From Lachnoclostridium sp. UBA1308 (lineage in GTDB: Bacteria > Bacillota > Clostridia > Lachnospirales > Lachnospiraceae), in contig DBTU01000015.1 of NCBI GenBank assembly GCA_002307215.1, positions 71,624 through 99,597 on the forward strand: a DNA stretch of 27,974 bases, written 5' to 3'. Shown here one piece after another: positions 1 through 7,432 of this stretch. Numbering within the stretch: position 1 is the stretch's first letter; every line of letters begins with the position of its first letter. Both the position numbers and the translations under genes were made by a program. The notes beneath the pieces were generated by a model. The model saw only the letters and a list, made by a program, of their open reading frames with translations, ran no database searches and was not told the origin of the DNA.

Positions 1-147
1 TTCTGCCGCAAACCCGCGAATTTGGGCGACAGCACAAATTTGCCGTGTGGAAAATCTTGATTTTCCACACTAACTCCCATGTGCCGCCTTCGGCGGTTCT
101 CAAATCAGGGGTGTGAATTATGCTTTTCAATAATTCACACTAACTCC
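1..147. repeat. Multi-hairpin intergenic repeat
   Basis: Two strong inverted repeats are each followed by the same heptamer. GTGTGGAAAATC (45-56) pairs with 59-70 and is followed by TAACTCC at 71-77. GTGTGAATTAT (111-121) pairs with 130-140 and is followed by TAACTCC at 141-147. A short GCCGCC/GGCGG hairpin lies between them (about 84-95), and a weaker CGAATTTG/CAAATT pairing lies at about 17-42. The block directly follows the hydrogenase operon stop. It could help end that transcript, although no T-tract follows the stems on the minus strand. It may continue beyond the left edge. Confidence 0.6.
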
Positions 148-157
148 TGCCCAAAGA

Positions 158-607
158 TTATGATAGTTTTAAAGCCGTTTTGATTTTAGAATAAACTTCT
201 TGTGTCATAGCAGGTATTATTTCCTCCAGTTGAGGGCTGGGTCCATAATGAAAATCCACTCCAGCTGCTTCGATGGTAATGATATAACAGTAATTATTAG
301 GATAATATAGCTCCAGCAGATCCACCAAACTTATATCATGCCATATTATCTTCTTACTATTATCACTAATATCCTCCATACCATACAAGGACACCTCACC
401 GGTTGCTTTCCCCTGTACAGCCGCATCCATTATAAAAATCAAATCCCCATCTCTAATCTTTGAGATACTGTATCCAATGTCTGTCTCGCCAAAGATTACC
501 TCTACACCCAATTCATTAAGCCTTTCTTCCAATGCTGCTGCAAGAAATATGGCTATTCCGTCATCCCCCATTAATACATTCCCAATTGCAAGGAGCTTAG
601 TACTCAT
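158..607 (-). CDS. [NiFe] hydrogenase maturation protease
   Basis: A 149-residue endopeptidase of the HybD/HyaD/HycI family. Such enzymes remove the C-terminal tail of the hydrogenase large subunit once nickel is inserted. The N-terminal GNVLMGDDGIA stretch matches the family GNxLxxD(D/E)G motif, whose acidic residue contacts nickel. MDAAVQG supplies the second conserved Asp and WHDISLVDLLEL the conserved His. The length is typical. The start overlaps the stop of the large-subunit gene by four bases (ATGA type), so translation is probably coupled. The likely substrate is the adjacent large subunit, which still carries a 15-residue tail after its last metal-binding motif. No hyp genes for making the Fe(CN)2CO centre lie nearby. 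Family assignment is firm; the exact HyaD, HybD or HoxM name is not. Confidence 0.9.
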   Translation of the reverse strand: MSTKLLAIGNVLMGDDGIAIFLAAALEERLNELGVEVIFGETDIGYSISKIRDGDLIFIMDAAVQGKATGEVSLYGMEDISDNSKKIIWHDISLVDLLELYYPNNYCYIITIEAAGVDFHYGPSPQLEEIIPAMTQEVYSKIKTALKLS

Positions 608-1986
608 ACGGATACCTCAATTATTTTCTTATTTCCCTTTGGAGTAATCAGATGAGTTGCACAGGAAACGCAAGGATCAAAGGAACGAACAATACGTCCG
701 ATTTCCACCGGATTCTCTGTATCTTTGATTGACGTTCCTATTAGTGCCTTTTCGATTACCCCCGCCATACCGTTGGAATCCATAGGAGACAAATTCCAAT
801 TGGAGGGAGTAATTATACTATAATGATCAATTAATTTATTCTTAATACGTATGAAATGCGCAAGTGAGCCTCTCGTCGTATCAATAAATCCCTCACCTTC
901 TGAAACCTCGGGTAATAGATACTCCCTCTGACCATTCGGTAACGGGTTAATAAGGTCAGCTAGCTTACTCATTATCGTTAGTATTTTACTTGTTTCCAGT
1001 ACACGAGCAATAATACGATCCATACAGGAATGTCCGCCCTTATAGATACCGGAGATGAGCATTCTGGCCAAGGGCCCTACCTCCATTGGCAAGCCGTTAT
1101 ATCTAGGCGCTTTTATAAAAGTATACGCATCCTCCTTCTGAAGATTTAACTCATCTGTTGTGTCGTTTACAAACCAGGAATATTTGATCTGTTGACTTAT
1201 GTATTCCGGACGAAAATCATACAAAATTCCATTTACTAAAACCCCGGGATTAACATAGGATATGTCTGCCTCAGCATTGTCAAAAACCCCATAGCTCATA
1301 AAATTCGGATACGACATCCCCATCTTAAAATAATCAGGGTAATAATAAGCAAGAATGTCAACATCTTCTCTCATAGCCGTATCAACAAAGGATTGTATCT
1401 TATTAATTATAGATTTAACTTTCACAATTTTGTAGGAAGTCAAATCAGTAGTCACTCCGCCGGTAAATATTCCGTGGTTGTGCGGCGCTTTTCCGGCCAA
1501 CACAGCTTGCCCCTCGTGTGCCAGCATTGCGTATTGATAACTCATGGCATAATGCTCCTCTAAGAGTCGATTAACCTCCTCGGGTAATCGAAAGTTTATG
1601 TATTGCCTTGAATTAGCAATCGCAGGTGATGTTATTTTTACGAAGTCCGGCATAAGCATGATATAAAAATGCCTTAAATGATTTTGTATAAATTCAAAAC
1701 CATGAATGATCTCTCTGATATACTTGTCATTTTGGCTAAGTCGTAGATTGAGCGCCTGATCGAGTGCCAAGGCAGAAGCATAAGAATGAGCAGCAGAGCA
1801 GATTCCACAAATTCTTTCTGTAAAATATATAGCATCGAGAGGCTGTCTGCCTTTCAGCATTGGTTCAAACCCCCGGTACAAAAGCCCCCGTGCTTGCGCG
1901 CTGTTAATCGTATTATGTTCCACCTCAACTTTTATCTCAAGGAATCCACTTATCCGCGTAATAGGATCTATAATTATTTCAGGCAT
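604..1986 (-). CDS. [NiFe] hydrogenase large subunit
   Basis: Catalytic subunit of a cytosolic uptake-type [NiFe] hydrogenase (H2 to protons and electrons). The N-terminus MPEIIIDPITRISGFLEI matches the family start. RICGICSAAHS is the first pair of nickel-binding cysteines (RxCGxCxxxH). DPCVSCATH near the C-terminus is the second pair, followed by a 15-residue tail expected to be removed by the adjacent protease. I place the start at 1986 (460 residues). The reading frame stays open up to 2106, but the extra 40 codons run through an inserted hairpin repeat (2001-2085) and do not look like hydrogenase. The ATG at 1986 has a GGGG-type ribosome site just upstream. The repeat insertion duplicated that site, so expression relative to the small subunit may be altered. 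The [NiFe] subgroup cannot be fixed by eye. Confidence 0.92.
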   Translation of the reverse strand: MPEIIIDPITRISGFLEIKVEVEHNTINSAQARGLLYRGFEPMLKGRQPLDAIYFTERICGICSAAHSYASALALDQALNLRLSQNDKYIREIIHGFEFIQNHLRHFYIMLMPDFVKITSPAIANSRQYINFRLPEEVNRLLEEHYAMSYQYAMLAHEGQAVLAGKAPHNHGIFTGGVTTDLTSYKIVKVKSIINKIQSFVDTAMREDVDILAYYYPDYFKMGMSYPNFMSYGVFDNAEADISYVNPGVLVNGILYDFRPEYISQQIKYSWFVNDTTDELNLQKEDAYTFIKAPRYNGLPMEVGPLARMLISGIYKGGHSCMDRIIARVLETSKILTIMSKLADLINPLPNGQREYLLPEVSEGEGFIDTTRGSLAHFIRIKNKLIDHYSIITPSNWNLSPMDSNGMAGVIEKALIGTSIKDTENPVEIGRIVRSFDPCVSCATHLITPKGNKKIIEVSV

Positions 1987-1987
1987 T

Positions 1988-2098
1988 TTTATCCCCATTC
2001 TTGCGCATGTATTCTGCGCATCCCAAGTTTGTGGCTGCATCATAGGCAACAACTTGTTGAGCGAAAGATTTGAAAAATCTTTCACTTTATCCCCATTC
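1988..2098 (-). repeat. Three-hairpin repeat, copy 1, inserted before the large-subunit start
   Basis: An 85-base segment (2001-2085) is bracketed by an exact 13-base direct repeat, TTTATCCCCATTC, at 1988-2000 and 2086-2098. This looks like a target duplication of the original ribosome-site region. Read on the minus strand it contains, in order, a GAAAGATTT/AAATCTTTC hairpin, an AAGTTGTTGCC/GCCACAAACTT hairpin, and two copies of the self-complementary hexamer TGCGCA seven bases apart. The large-subunit ribosome site and ATG follow. The same order of elements recurs at 27607-27698 in front of ridA. The two copies differ in stem sequence but keep most pairing. Confidence 0.75.
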
Positions 2099-2148
2099 CT
2101 ACACATGCTTATTGTTTTACTTCAAATTTTCAATTGTTAATTCATGTT

Positions 2149-3021
2149 TTAATATCTTACAAACGGCTCCATTCCATCAGGGAAAAAAGTTTGTGCGCAA
2201 CCGATACAATTTGTGTTATTCCCAATAGGCCAGTTAACATATCCATTCCATTTTCTTCTGGGGCATTCAGATCTGGTCACCGGTCCCCTGCAGCCAAGAT
2301 GGAACATACAGCCTTCTTCTCCAAAAGTTTTTGCAAAATATCCCTTGTCAAAAAAGCCCCTCCGGGTACAATTATCATGTATGGTGGTTGCATAAAACAA
2401 TAACGGTCTGCCTTCATTGTCTAACTCCGGTATTCCATAGGTCGTCAAATAGGCAACGGTTCCTACAATCCAGTCAGGATGGCAGGGACAGGTTGGTAAT
2501 CGAATCACTGACCGCTCTAGTACGTCGCCTACACTTTTACTTCCGCTGAGATTCGGACTTGCGGCAGATATGCCGCCATAGGAGGCGCAGGTACCGACTG
2601 CTACTACATACTTTGCTTTTTCTCCTGCCATTTTAACCGCTTCGTAGGATGTTATTCTTCGACCGTGATAATATGCTACAATACAAAAGGCTCCATCCTT
2701 ATTGGTCGAGACAGCTCCGTCCACAAGAAGAATGAACTCAGTATTTAAGGTCTCCAGAAATTTGTCAAAAGCAGCTTCCCCCTGTTCGCCCATTACACTA
2801 TTACTGTACGTTAAGTTAACGATTGTAGTTAATATTTCATATGCATTTGGATTATCACTGTTCAGGAATGATATGATATTACCGGAACAGCCGGTGGTCT
2901 CCAGCCAAATTGCATTCAATTTTGGTATATCCTGATTCATTATTTTAACAACCGCCTCCTGGGCAAGCCTCTGCGACACACTTTTCGCTGCAGTGAATGG
3001 ACAATTTTGTTGATCCTCCAA
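2149..3021 (-). CDS. [NiFe] hydrogenase small (iron-sulfur) subunit
   Basis: Electron-transfer subunit of 290 residues. It starts at a TTG with GGAGGA a few bases upstream; the first internal Met (residue 28) would remove conserved sequence. No twin-arginine signal is present, so the enzyme should stay in the cytosol. The distal cluster motif is IHDNC, then C and C in GEEGCMFHLGCRGP. The medial cluster cysteines are in RSECPRRKW and NTNCIGC. For the proximal cluster, ETTGCSGN has only one Cys where many members have CxxC, with Asn in the second position. GTCASYGG supplies another Cys, and PTCPCHPDW has an extra Cys that could compensate. No cytochrome b partner is adjacent, so the electron acceptor is unknown. 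It is the first gene of the operon. Confidence 0.9.
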   Translation of the reverse strand: MEDQQNCPFTAAKSVSQRLAQEAVVKIMNQDIPKLNAIWLETTGCSGNIISFLNSDNPNAYEILTTIVNLTYSNSVMGEQGEAAFDKFLETLNTEFILLVDGAVSTNKDGAFCIVAYYHGRRITSYEAVKMAGEKAKYVVAVGTCASYGGISAASPNLSGSKSVGDVLERSVIRLPTCPCHPDWIVGTVAYLTTYGIPELDNEGRPLLFYATTIHDNCTRRGFFDKGYFAKTFGEEGCMFHLGCRGPVTRSECPRRKWNGYVNWPIGNNTNCIGCAQTFFPDGMEPFVRY

Positions 3022-3073
3022 TGTCTTCCTCCGGTAATTTGCAAGTATATTAATTTATATCTGAAAGCATCTG

Positions 3074-3104
3074 ATTATATGCTAATATTAAGGGTGGATG
3101 TCAA
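3074..3104 (-). promoter_or_regulatory. Candidate sigma-A promoter of the hydrogenase operon
   Basis: On the minus strand TTGACA (3099-3104) and TATAAT (3074-3079) are both perfect hexamers, but the spacer is 19 bases, longer than the usual 17. Transcription would start near 3067, giving a leader of about 45 bases before the TTG start at 3021. Confidence 0.5.
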
Positions 3105-3153
3105 AGAAAACCGGGAAATTAATAAATCAAAAAAGCCTTAGTGATATGTTTGC

Positions 3154-3189
3154 GGAAGTAAACAGTTTACTAAAAGACTATTTACTTCC
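3154..3189. repeat. Inverted repeat upstream of the hydrogenase promoter
   Basis: A perfect 15-base palindrome, AGTAAACAGTTTACT, lies at 3157-3171. An overlapping longer pair, GGAAGTAAA (3154-3162) and TTTACTTCC (3181-3189), surrounds it. The site lies about 50 bases upstream of the candidate -35 box, so it could be a regulator site or a weak stem at the end of the GH130 transcript. Neither is shown. Confidence 0.45.
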
Positions 3190-3232
3190 TGGAACGTATC
3201 ATTAAGACTAAATAAGTAGTAGTAATATAGTT

Positions 3233-3412
3233 AATCAAACAGTACTAATAACGCTAAATCAAGCAGTACTAATAACGCTAATCAAGCAGTACTAATAACG
3301 CTAAATCAAGCAGTACTAACAACGCTAATCAAGCAGTACTAATAACGCTAATCAAGCAGTACTAACAACGCTAATCAAGCAGTACTAACAACGCTAATCA
3401 AGCAGTACTAAT
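3233..3412. repeat. Tandem direct-repeat array, 23-24 bp unit, about 8 copies
   Basis: The unit AATCAAGCAGTACTAAYAACGCT (23 bases, sometimes 24 with an extra A) is repeated head to tail about eight times with no spacers. The last copy is partial. Copies differ mainly by T or C in AAYAACG, plus one A-for-G in the first copy. Each unit contains the palindrome AGTACT. The array fills most of the space between the GH130 stop and the hydrogenase promoter. It has no good open reading frame. Confidence 0.92.
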
Positions 3413-3435
3413 GATCTCTGCGAGGGGAACTTTTC

Positions 3436-4458
3436 CTAAATCAATCCGGTATTGTTATCATCAGCATAAGTATATTCGTTAGTTTTAATATAATCGATGA
3501 TTTCATCGATTGTTGTAAATGCAAGTCCGACATAGCTGTCAGCTGCTCCATAATAGATTGCTATTTTGCCGGTTTCTGCATCCGTTAACGTTGCACATGG
3601 GAATATAACATTGGATACAAAGCCTCTTTCCTCATACCAGGTTTCGGGTGTAAGTATGAAGTTTTTGCATCTGCATTTCACAATTGCCGGATTATCATGA
3701 TCCAGTATACAAGCACCCATACTGTACACATAACCATTACAGGTTCCTGTTACTCCATGATAGAATAAAAGCCATCCTTCGCTTGTTTCAATAGGAGCGG
3801 CTCCGCCGCCGATTTTAAGAGATTGCCACCACTGATTAGTGCCTTTACTCATGACATGCCTATGTTTACCCCAGTATATGAGATCCGGGCTCTCACTTAA
3901 GAAGATATCACCAAAAGGTGTATGACCGCTGTCACTCGGTCTTGAGAGCAACAAGAAGTTATTGTTTATTTTCTTTGGGAAAAATACCCCGTTTCTATTA
4001 AAAGGAAGAAAGGGATTTTCAAGCCTTTCAAACTTCTTAAAATCTGTTGTTTTCGCAAGCCCCAGTGCTGCACCGTAAAAATCAGTACACCAGATAATAT
4101 AATAAGTATCTTCCACTTTAATTAACCTGGGATCATATGCATAACGCGGCATATATGGCTCACCCTTCTCATTCACAAATGGGATTTTCTCTTGTTCATA
4201 AGTCCAATGAATGGCATCCTTACTATAGCCAAGATATAACTGTGGAACACCATCTGTCTGCTCTCCACGAAATACTCCGATATATTCACCTTGATATGGA
4301 ACCACTGCACTATTGAATATTCGAGCAACTCCGGGAAACGGATTTCTATCAATGATAGGGTTTTCCGTATACCTCCATACCGGTCCTTTGCTAGCTGAAG
4401 GCTTTTCCTGCCAAGGCATATCCGGTAAATTGTCAGTTAATATTTTAGCTCTATTCAT
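3436..4458 (-). CDS. GH130 phosphorylase, probable beta-1,4-mannooligosaccharide phosphorylase (GH130_2-like)
   Basis: Cytosolic five-bladed beta-propeller enzyme of 340 residues. It would cleave terminal beta-mannosyl residues with phosphate to give mannose 1-phosphate. The N-terminal DMPWQEKP followed by GPVWRYTENPIIDRNP is characteristic of GH130_2 proteins of about 330 residues. YDPRL (Asp109) carries the expected proton-donor Asp. SRPSDSGHTPFGDIFLSESPDL and GGGAAPIETSEGWLLFYHGV are further GH130 blocks. There is no signal peptide. The ribosome site is AAAGGAG. It differs clearly from the second GH130 gene at 20620-21786, which fits the usual pair in mannan users. Action on beta-1,2-mannooligosaccharides, known for other GH130 members, cannot be excluded. 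It is divergent from the esterase gene and outside the main transport operon. Confidence 0.85.
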   Translation of the reverse strand: MNRAKILTDNLPDMPWQEKPSASKGPVWRYTENPIIDRNPFPGVARIFNSAVVPYQGEYIGVFRGEQTDGVPQLYLGYSKDAIHWTYEQEKIPFVNEKGEPYMPRYAYDPRLIKVEDTYYIIWCTDFYGAALGLAKTTDFKKFERLENPFLPFNRNGVFFPKKINNNFLLLSRPSDSGHTPFGDIFLSESPDLIYWGKHRHVMSKGTNQWWQSLKIGGGAAPIETSEGWLLFYHGVTGTCNGYVYSMGACILDHDNPAIVKCRCKNFILTPETWYEERGFVSNVIFPCATLTDAETGKIAIYYGAADSYVGLAFTTIDEIIDYIKTNEYTYADDNNTGLI

Positions 4459-4641
4459 CTTTATTCTCCTTTATATTAATACTAATATGATAATTTTCTA
4501 AGTTCGGTTCATCCATTGACTATATCATCTCTCTAGCATGTAACGTGTCGGCAACTTCGAATAAGTTTGAGCCAAGACATTAGCTGTGTTTAGAGATTTC
4601 CTATTAACAAAAATAATATATTGTATCATACCCCTCAGTAA

Positions 4642-4670
4642 TTGACAAAAGATTCTATTATTATTATACT
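4642..4670 (+). promoter_or_regulatory. Sigma-A type promoter of the esterase gene
   Basis: TTGACA (4642-4647), a 17-base spacer and TATACT (4665-4670) form a near-consensus promoter. Transcription should start near 4677. The TTG of the -35 box also begins a long open frame, but this promoter argues that translation starts downstream at 4750. Confidence 0.75.
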
Positions 4671-4749
4671 TTTTATATGCCTTCATTTTATAAGACGAAT
4701 AGACAACTTAATTCATATATTACAAATAATCGGAAAGAAGGATTCTCCT

Positions 4750-5826
4750 ATGATGACTGATATGGTTCATGAAAAAAATCATCAATTGATTACACCCGAT
4801 CATTCCGGTTTCGTTTACTCCGGACGGATTGATTTTAGCGATTCCTGTGCCCCATGCTTTATATATGCAGGTAGCCAGGCACATTTTCGTTTTCGTGGTA
4901 CCGGAATTAAATTAATCATCCGCAATTACCATTTATGCTATGAAAATTATATAGGTTACGTTATAGATCAGAACATTCAAGGCAAATTAAGGCTTGAGGA
5001 TTCTGACGCAGTGTCTGTTTTAATAATACCGGAAAATCTTGATGATAGGGAACACGATATCATATTATTCAAAAGGCAGGATTCAGCTCATTATTATGAC
5101 TTTCTCGGCATCCTCCTGAATAAATTCTCCATAATGCTTCCTGCACCTGATAAGCCTATAAGGCGTATGGAATGTTATGGTGATTCTGTGTCTGCGGGTG
5201 AAGTAAGTGAAGCTGTCGAATATACAGCCATGTCCGATCCTGTACATAACGGTGAATACTCGAACTCCTGGTATTCCTATACTTCTATTACAGCAAGGAT
5301 GCTGGGTGCAGAGCTCCATTGTAACGCTCAGGGCGGTCTGGCTCTACTCGATCATACGGGATATTTTCATGGTCCTGATTATGTGGGTCTTGAAACCACC
5401 TATAATAAGCTTCGATATAATTCACAACTTGGCCCATACAGCCTTTGGGATTTTAGTCTCTATACTCCACATGTGGTAATTGTAGCCATAGGTCAAAATG
5501 ATGCTCACCCGGACAACTACATGAACAAAGATATTCAAAAAAGTGAATATTGGATGCAACATTACCAGTCTCTGATTCTTAACTTCAGGGGATTGTATCC
5601 GAGCACATTGATCATCCTTACAACTACAATCCTAAACCATTCAAGAGAATGGGATGATGCAATCGATGACGTAACCAATCGGTTAAATGATCCAAAAATA
5701 GTACATTTCCTTTACTCAAATAACGGCTGTGGGACACCCGGTCATATCAGAATATCCGAGGCAGGGCAAATGGCCGTGGAATTAGCAAACTTTATTGAAT
5801 CCTTCGGTACGGATATTTGGAAATAA
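4750..5826 (+). CDS. SGNH-fold carbohydrate esterase, CE2-like
   Basis: A predicted 358-residue cytosolic acetyl esterase with no signal peptide. The first ~130 residues look like a beta-sandwich (SGFVYSGRIDF, then AHFRFRGTGIKL), followed by an SGNH hydrolase domain. YGDSVSAGE holds the nucleophilic Ser (about Ser146). VVIVAIGQND is the third SGNH block. GTPGHIRISEAGQMA gives the likely catalytic His (about His332). Jelly-roll plus SGNH is the layout of CE2 esterases, some of which deacetylate mannan oligosaccharides. The position beside GH130 fits that role. I chose ATG 4750, with AGAAGG eight bases upstream, because the longer frame from 4642 begins inside the promoter. The substrate is inferred from context; other acylated sugars are possible. 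Confidence 0.75.
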   Translation: MMTDMVHEKNHQLITPDHSGFVYSGRIDFSDSCAPCFIYAGSQAHFRFRGTGIKLIIRNYHLCYENYIGYVIDQNIQGKLRLEDSDAVSVLIIPENLDDREHDIILFKRQDSAHYYDFLGILLNKFSIMLPAPDKPIRRMECYGDSVSAGEVSEAVEYTAMSDPVHNGEYSNSWYSYTSITARMLGAELHCNAQGGLALLDHTGYFHGPDYVGLETTYNKLRYNSQLGPYSLWDFSLYTPHVVIVAIGQNDAHPDNYMNKDIQKSEYWMQHYQSLILNFRGLYPSTLIILTTTILNHSREWDDAIDDVTNRLNDPKIVHFLYSNNGCGTPGHIRISEAGQMAVELANFIESFGTDIWK

Positions 5827-5857
5827 GGGCCGCCACAGAAATGCAGCCCTTATTTTG
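5821..5857. terminator. Bidirectional hairpin terminator
   Basis: AAATAAGGGC (5821-5830) pairs perfectly with GCCCTTATTT (5846-5855). The left arm contains the esterase stop codon. The T-rich right arm suits the plus strand, and the hairpin also lies at the convergent end of the minus-strand transport operon, whose last stop is at 5885. Confidence 0.7.
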
Positions 5858-5884
5858 CATCAAAATATCATTTCCAAACAAAAT

Positions 5885-7375
5885 CTATTTATCTGAGTAC
5901 AAGACATCCAAAGCATTCTGCAGAATAGGCTTTGCAGCCTCCACCGTCTGCGCTACCGTCTTATCTTTTGATACAGCGATCGGATAAAATACCGTGCTGC
6001 CAAAATCAAAGTAAGGCTGTAAGCTTCCCCATGGATCAAGCTTTGTCGTACTGCCGCACATCTCTGCCAATTCTAAATCATCCTCAGTCTGGAAGCAGCT
6101 CTCTATCCAGGTCGGATCATCTCTGTAGGTTAAATCTCCACCAAACCAGTTAAGGAATTCTTCGAATACCTGCAATACTTTACCGGGCTCCTCAACACCA
6201 ACCGGAACCATATACCAGTTACCGTTCACAGGGCTGTAGGTTGTTCCATCACCGTGGGGTCCCTGAGGATAAGGAACTACTGCATATTCAAAAGGAAGCT
6301 CTGTGCCGTTAGCTACTGCTGCATCTGCTTCTTGCTTTAACAACCAGGCCATACCGGTCCAAAACATTACCTTACCGTCAGACCATGCTAACAGGTTATC
6401 ATTCCAGTCCCCATCGACCCAAGGTCTTGCACACTTATCTTCATTATATAATTTATTAATAAAGTCAAAGGCTTCCTGTGCCTGCGGTGAGCTTAAGCCC
6501 TCCGTGGTGCTCGCAGCAATTGAACCACCGTTATTTAGTATAAGACCATTTACTAAATCAGTCCATACACCGCCGTATCCATAGACATCCATGGTTCCGT
6601 CATTGTTGGTATCCTGATTACCTTTCGTTGCCAACTCCTCGAATTTCTCCCATGTCCATTCGCCATTCTTGTATAATTCCTGTGGATCTTCCAGACCCAA
6701 ATCCTCAATCATTGTCTTGTTATAGCCTAAGAACAGTCCGGTAATCGGTAAGCCTTGCTCGGTAAAGAAGTAAGTTCCGGGACGATTCGTCAACGGTGCC
6801 ATAGGCTTCACGATACTTGATTTTCCAAATAAATCATTGCCGTCTAAAGCAATATCCTCTAAATTCTGGCATAGCCCGTTCAAAGCCGCAGGAATACCAA
6901 ACTGAAGGTCAGTTAAATAAATGTCACATTCCGGAGTTCCGGCTGCAATTGATGTATTGATGCTGCTAATAATTCCGTTCCATCCCAAGTTCACGAACTG
7001 AATCTTGCACTTATATTTCTCCTCAATTCTTCTTACGTTATCGAGTTTCATTTGAGCTGTTTCTGTGTTACTTAAGCCCGGATCATCTGTAATTGCCGAA
7101 TGGTCACTGGTATAGAAGTAATCCCACCAGATTCCGACCTTGATTGTTCTACCTCCAAGATCAAAGGCCGGATAATCATCTGCCACTGTTGCATTAGCTA
7201 CCGGTTCTGTTGGTGCCTGTGTTGCTTCTGTAGCCGCATCAGTAGTAACTGCCGGACCAGATGTTGGTGTTGCGCCTGCAACAGTTGCTTTTTCTTTGTT
7301 ACCGCAAGCTGCCATTGATACTATCATGGTCAGTGCTAACAATAATGCAAAAAACTTTTTACTTCCTCTTATCAT
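5885..7375 (-). CDS. ABC transporter sugar-binding lipoprotein (family 1)
   Basis: A 496-residue extracellular solute-binding protein of a CUT1 importer. The N-terminus is a lipoprotein signal, KKFFALLLALTMIVSMAAC, with Cys24 as the lipid anchor. A Thr/Ala/Pro-rich linker follows (about 28-65), then the two-lobed binding domain. DTNNDGTMD resembles a calcium loop of the kind seen in some sugar-binding proteins. Aromatic residues (WWDY, WTWEKF, WTGMAWLL) suit an oligosaccharide site. The gene is last in the operon, 57 bases after the permease stop, with a strong AGGAGGAG ribosome site. It pairs naturally with the two permeases at 7433-9346. The ligand is not readable from sequence; context suggests mannan oligosaccharides. 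Confidence 0.88.
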   Translation of the reverse strand: MIRGSKKFFALLLALTMIVSMAACGNKEKATVAGATPTSGPAVTTDAATEATQAPTEPVANATVADDYPAFDLGGRTIKVGIWWDYFYTSDHSAITDDPGLSNTETAQMKLDNVRRIEEKYKCKIQFVNLGWNGIISSINTSIAAGTPECDIYLTDLQFGIPAALNGLCQNLEDIALDGNDLFGKSSIVKPMAPLTNRPGTYFFTEQGLPITGLFLGYNKTMIEDLGLEDPQELYKNGEWTWEKFEELATKGNQDTNNDGTMDVYGYGGVWTDLVNGLILNNGGSIAASTTEGLSSPQAQEAFDFINKLYNEDKCARPWVDGDWNDNLLAWSDGKVMFWTGMAWLLKQEADAAVANGTELPFEYAVVPYPQGPHGDGTTYSPVNGNWYMVPVGVEEPGKVLQVFEEFLNWFGGDLTYRDDPTWIESCFQTEDDLELAEMCGSTTKLDPWGSLQPYFDFGSTVFYPIAVSKDKTVAQTVEAAKPILQNALDVLYSDK

Positions 7376-7432
7376 ATAAATCTCCTCCTATAATATTTAT
7401 TGTTTTATTTTTAGTCAGGCGAAAGCTTGGTA

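Noticed and set aside
1987..2106. 40-residue N-terminal extension of the hydrogenase large subunit
   Set aside because: It is read through the inserted hairpin repeat and lacks hydrogenase-like sequence; the family start is at 1986.
2149..3021. Tat-exported periplasm-type hydrogenase
   Set aside because: No twin-arginine motif or hydrophobic leader is present at the small-subunit N-terminus.
3233..3412. CRISPR array
   Set aside because: The repeats are directly adjacent with no unique spacers, and no cas genes are nearby.
4642..4749. N-terminal hydrophobic extension or signal peptide of the esterase
   Set aside because: This stretch holds a near-consensus promoter, and a good ribosome site precedes ATG 4750.
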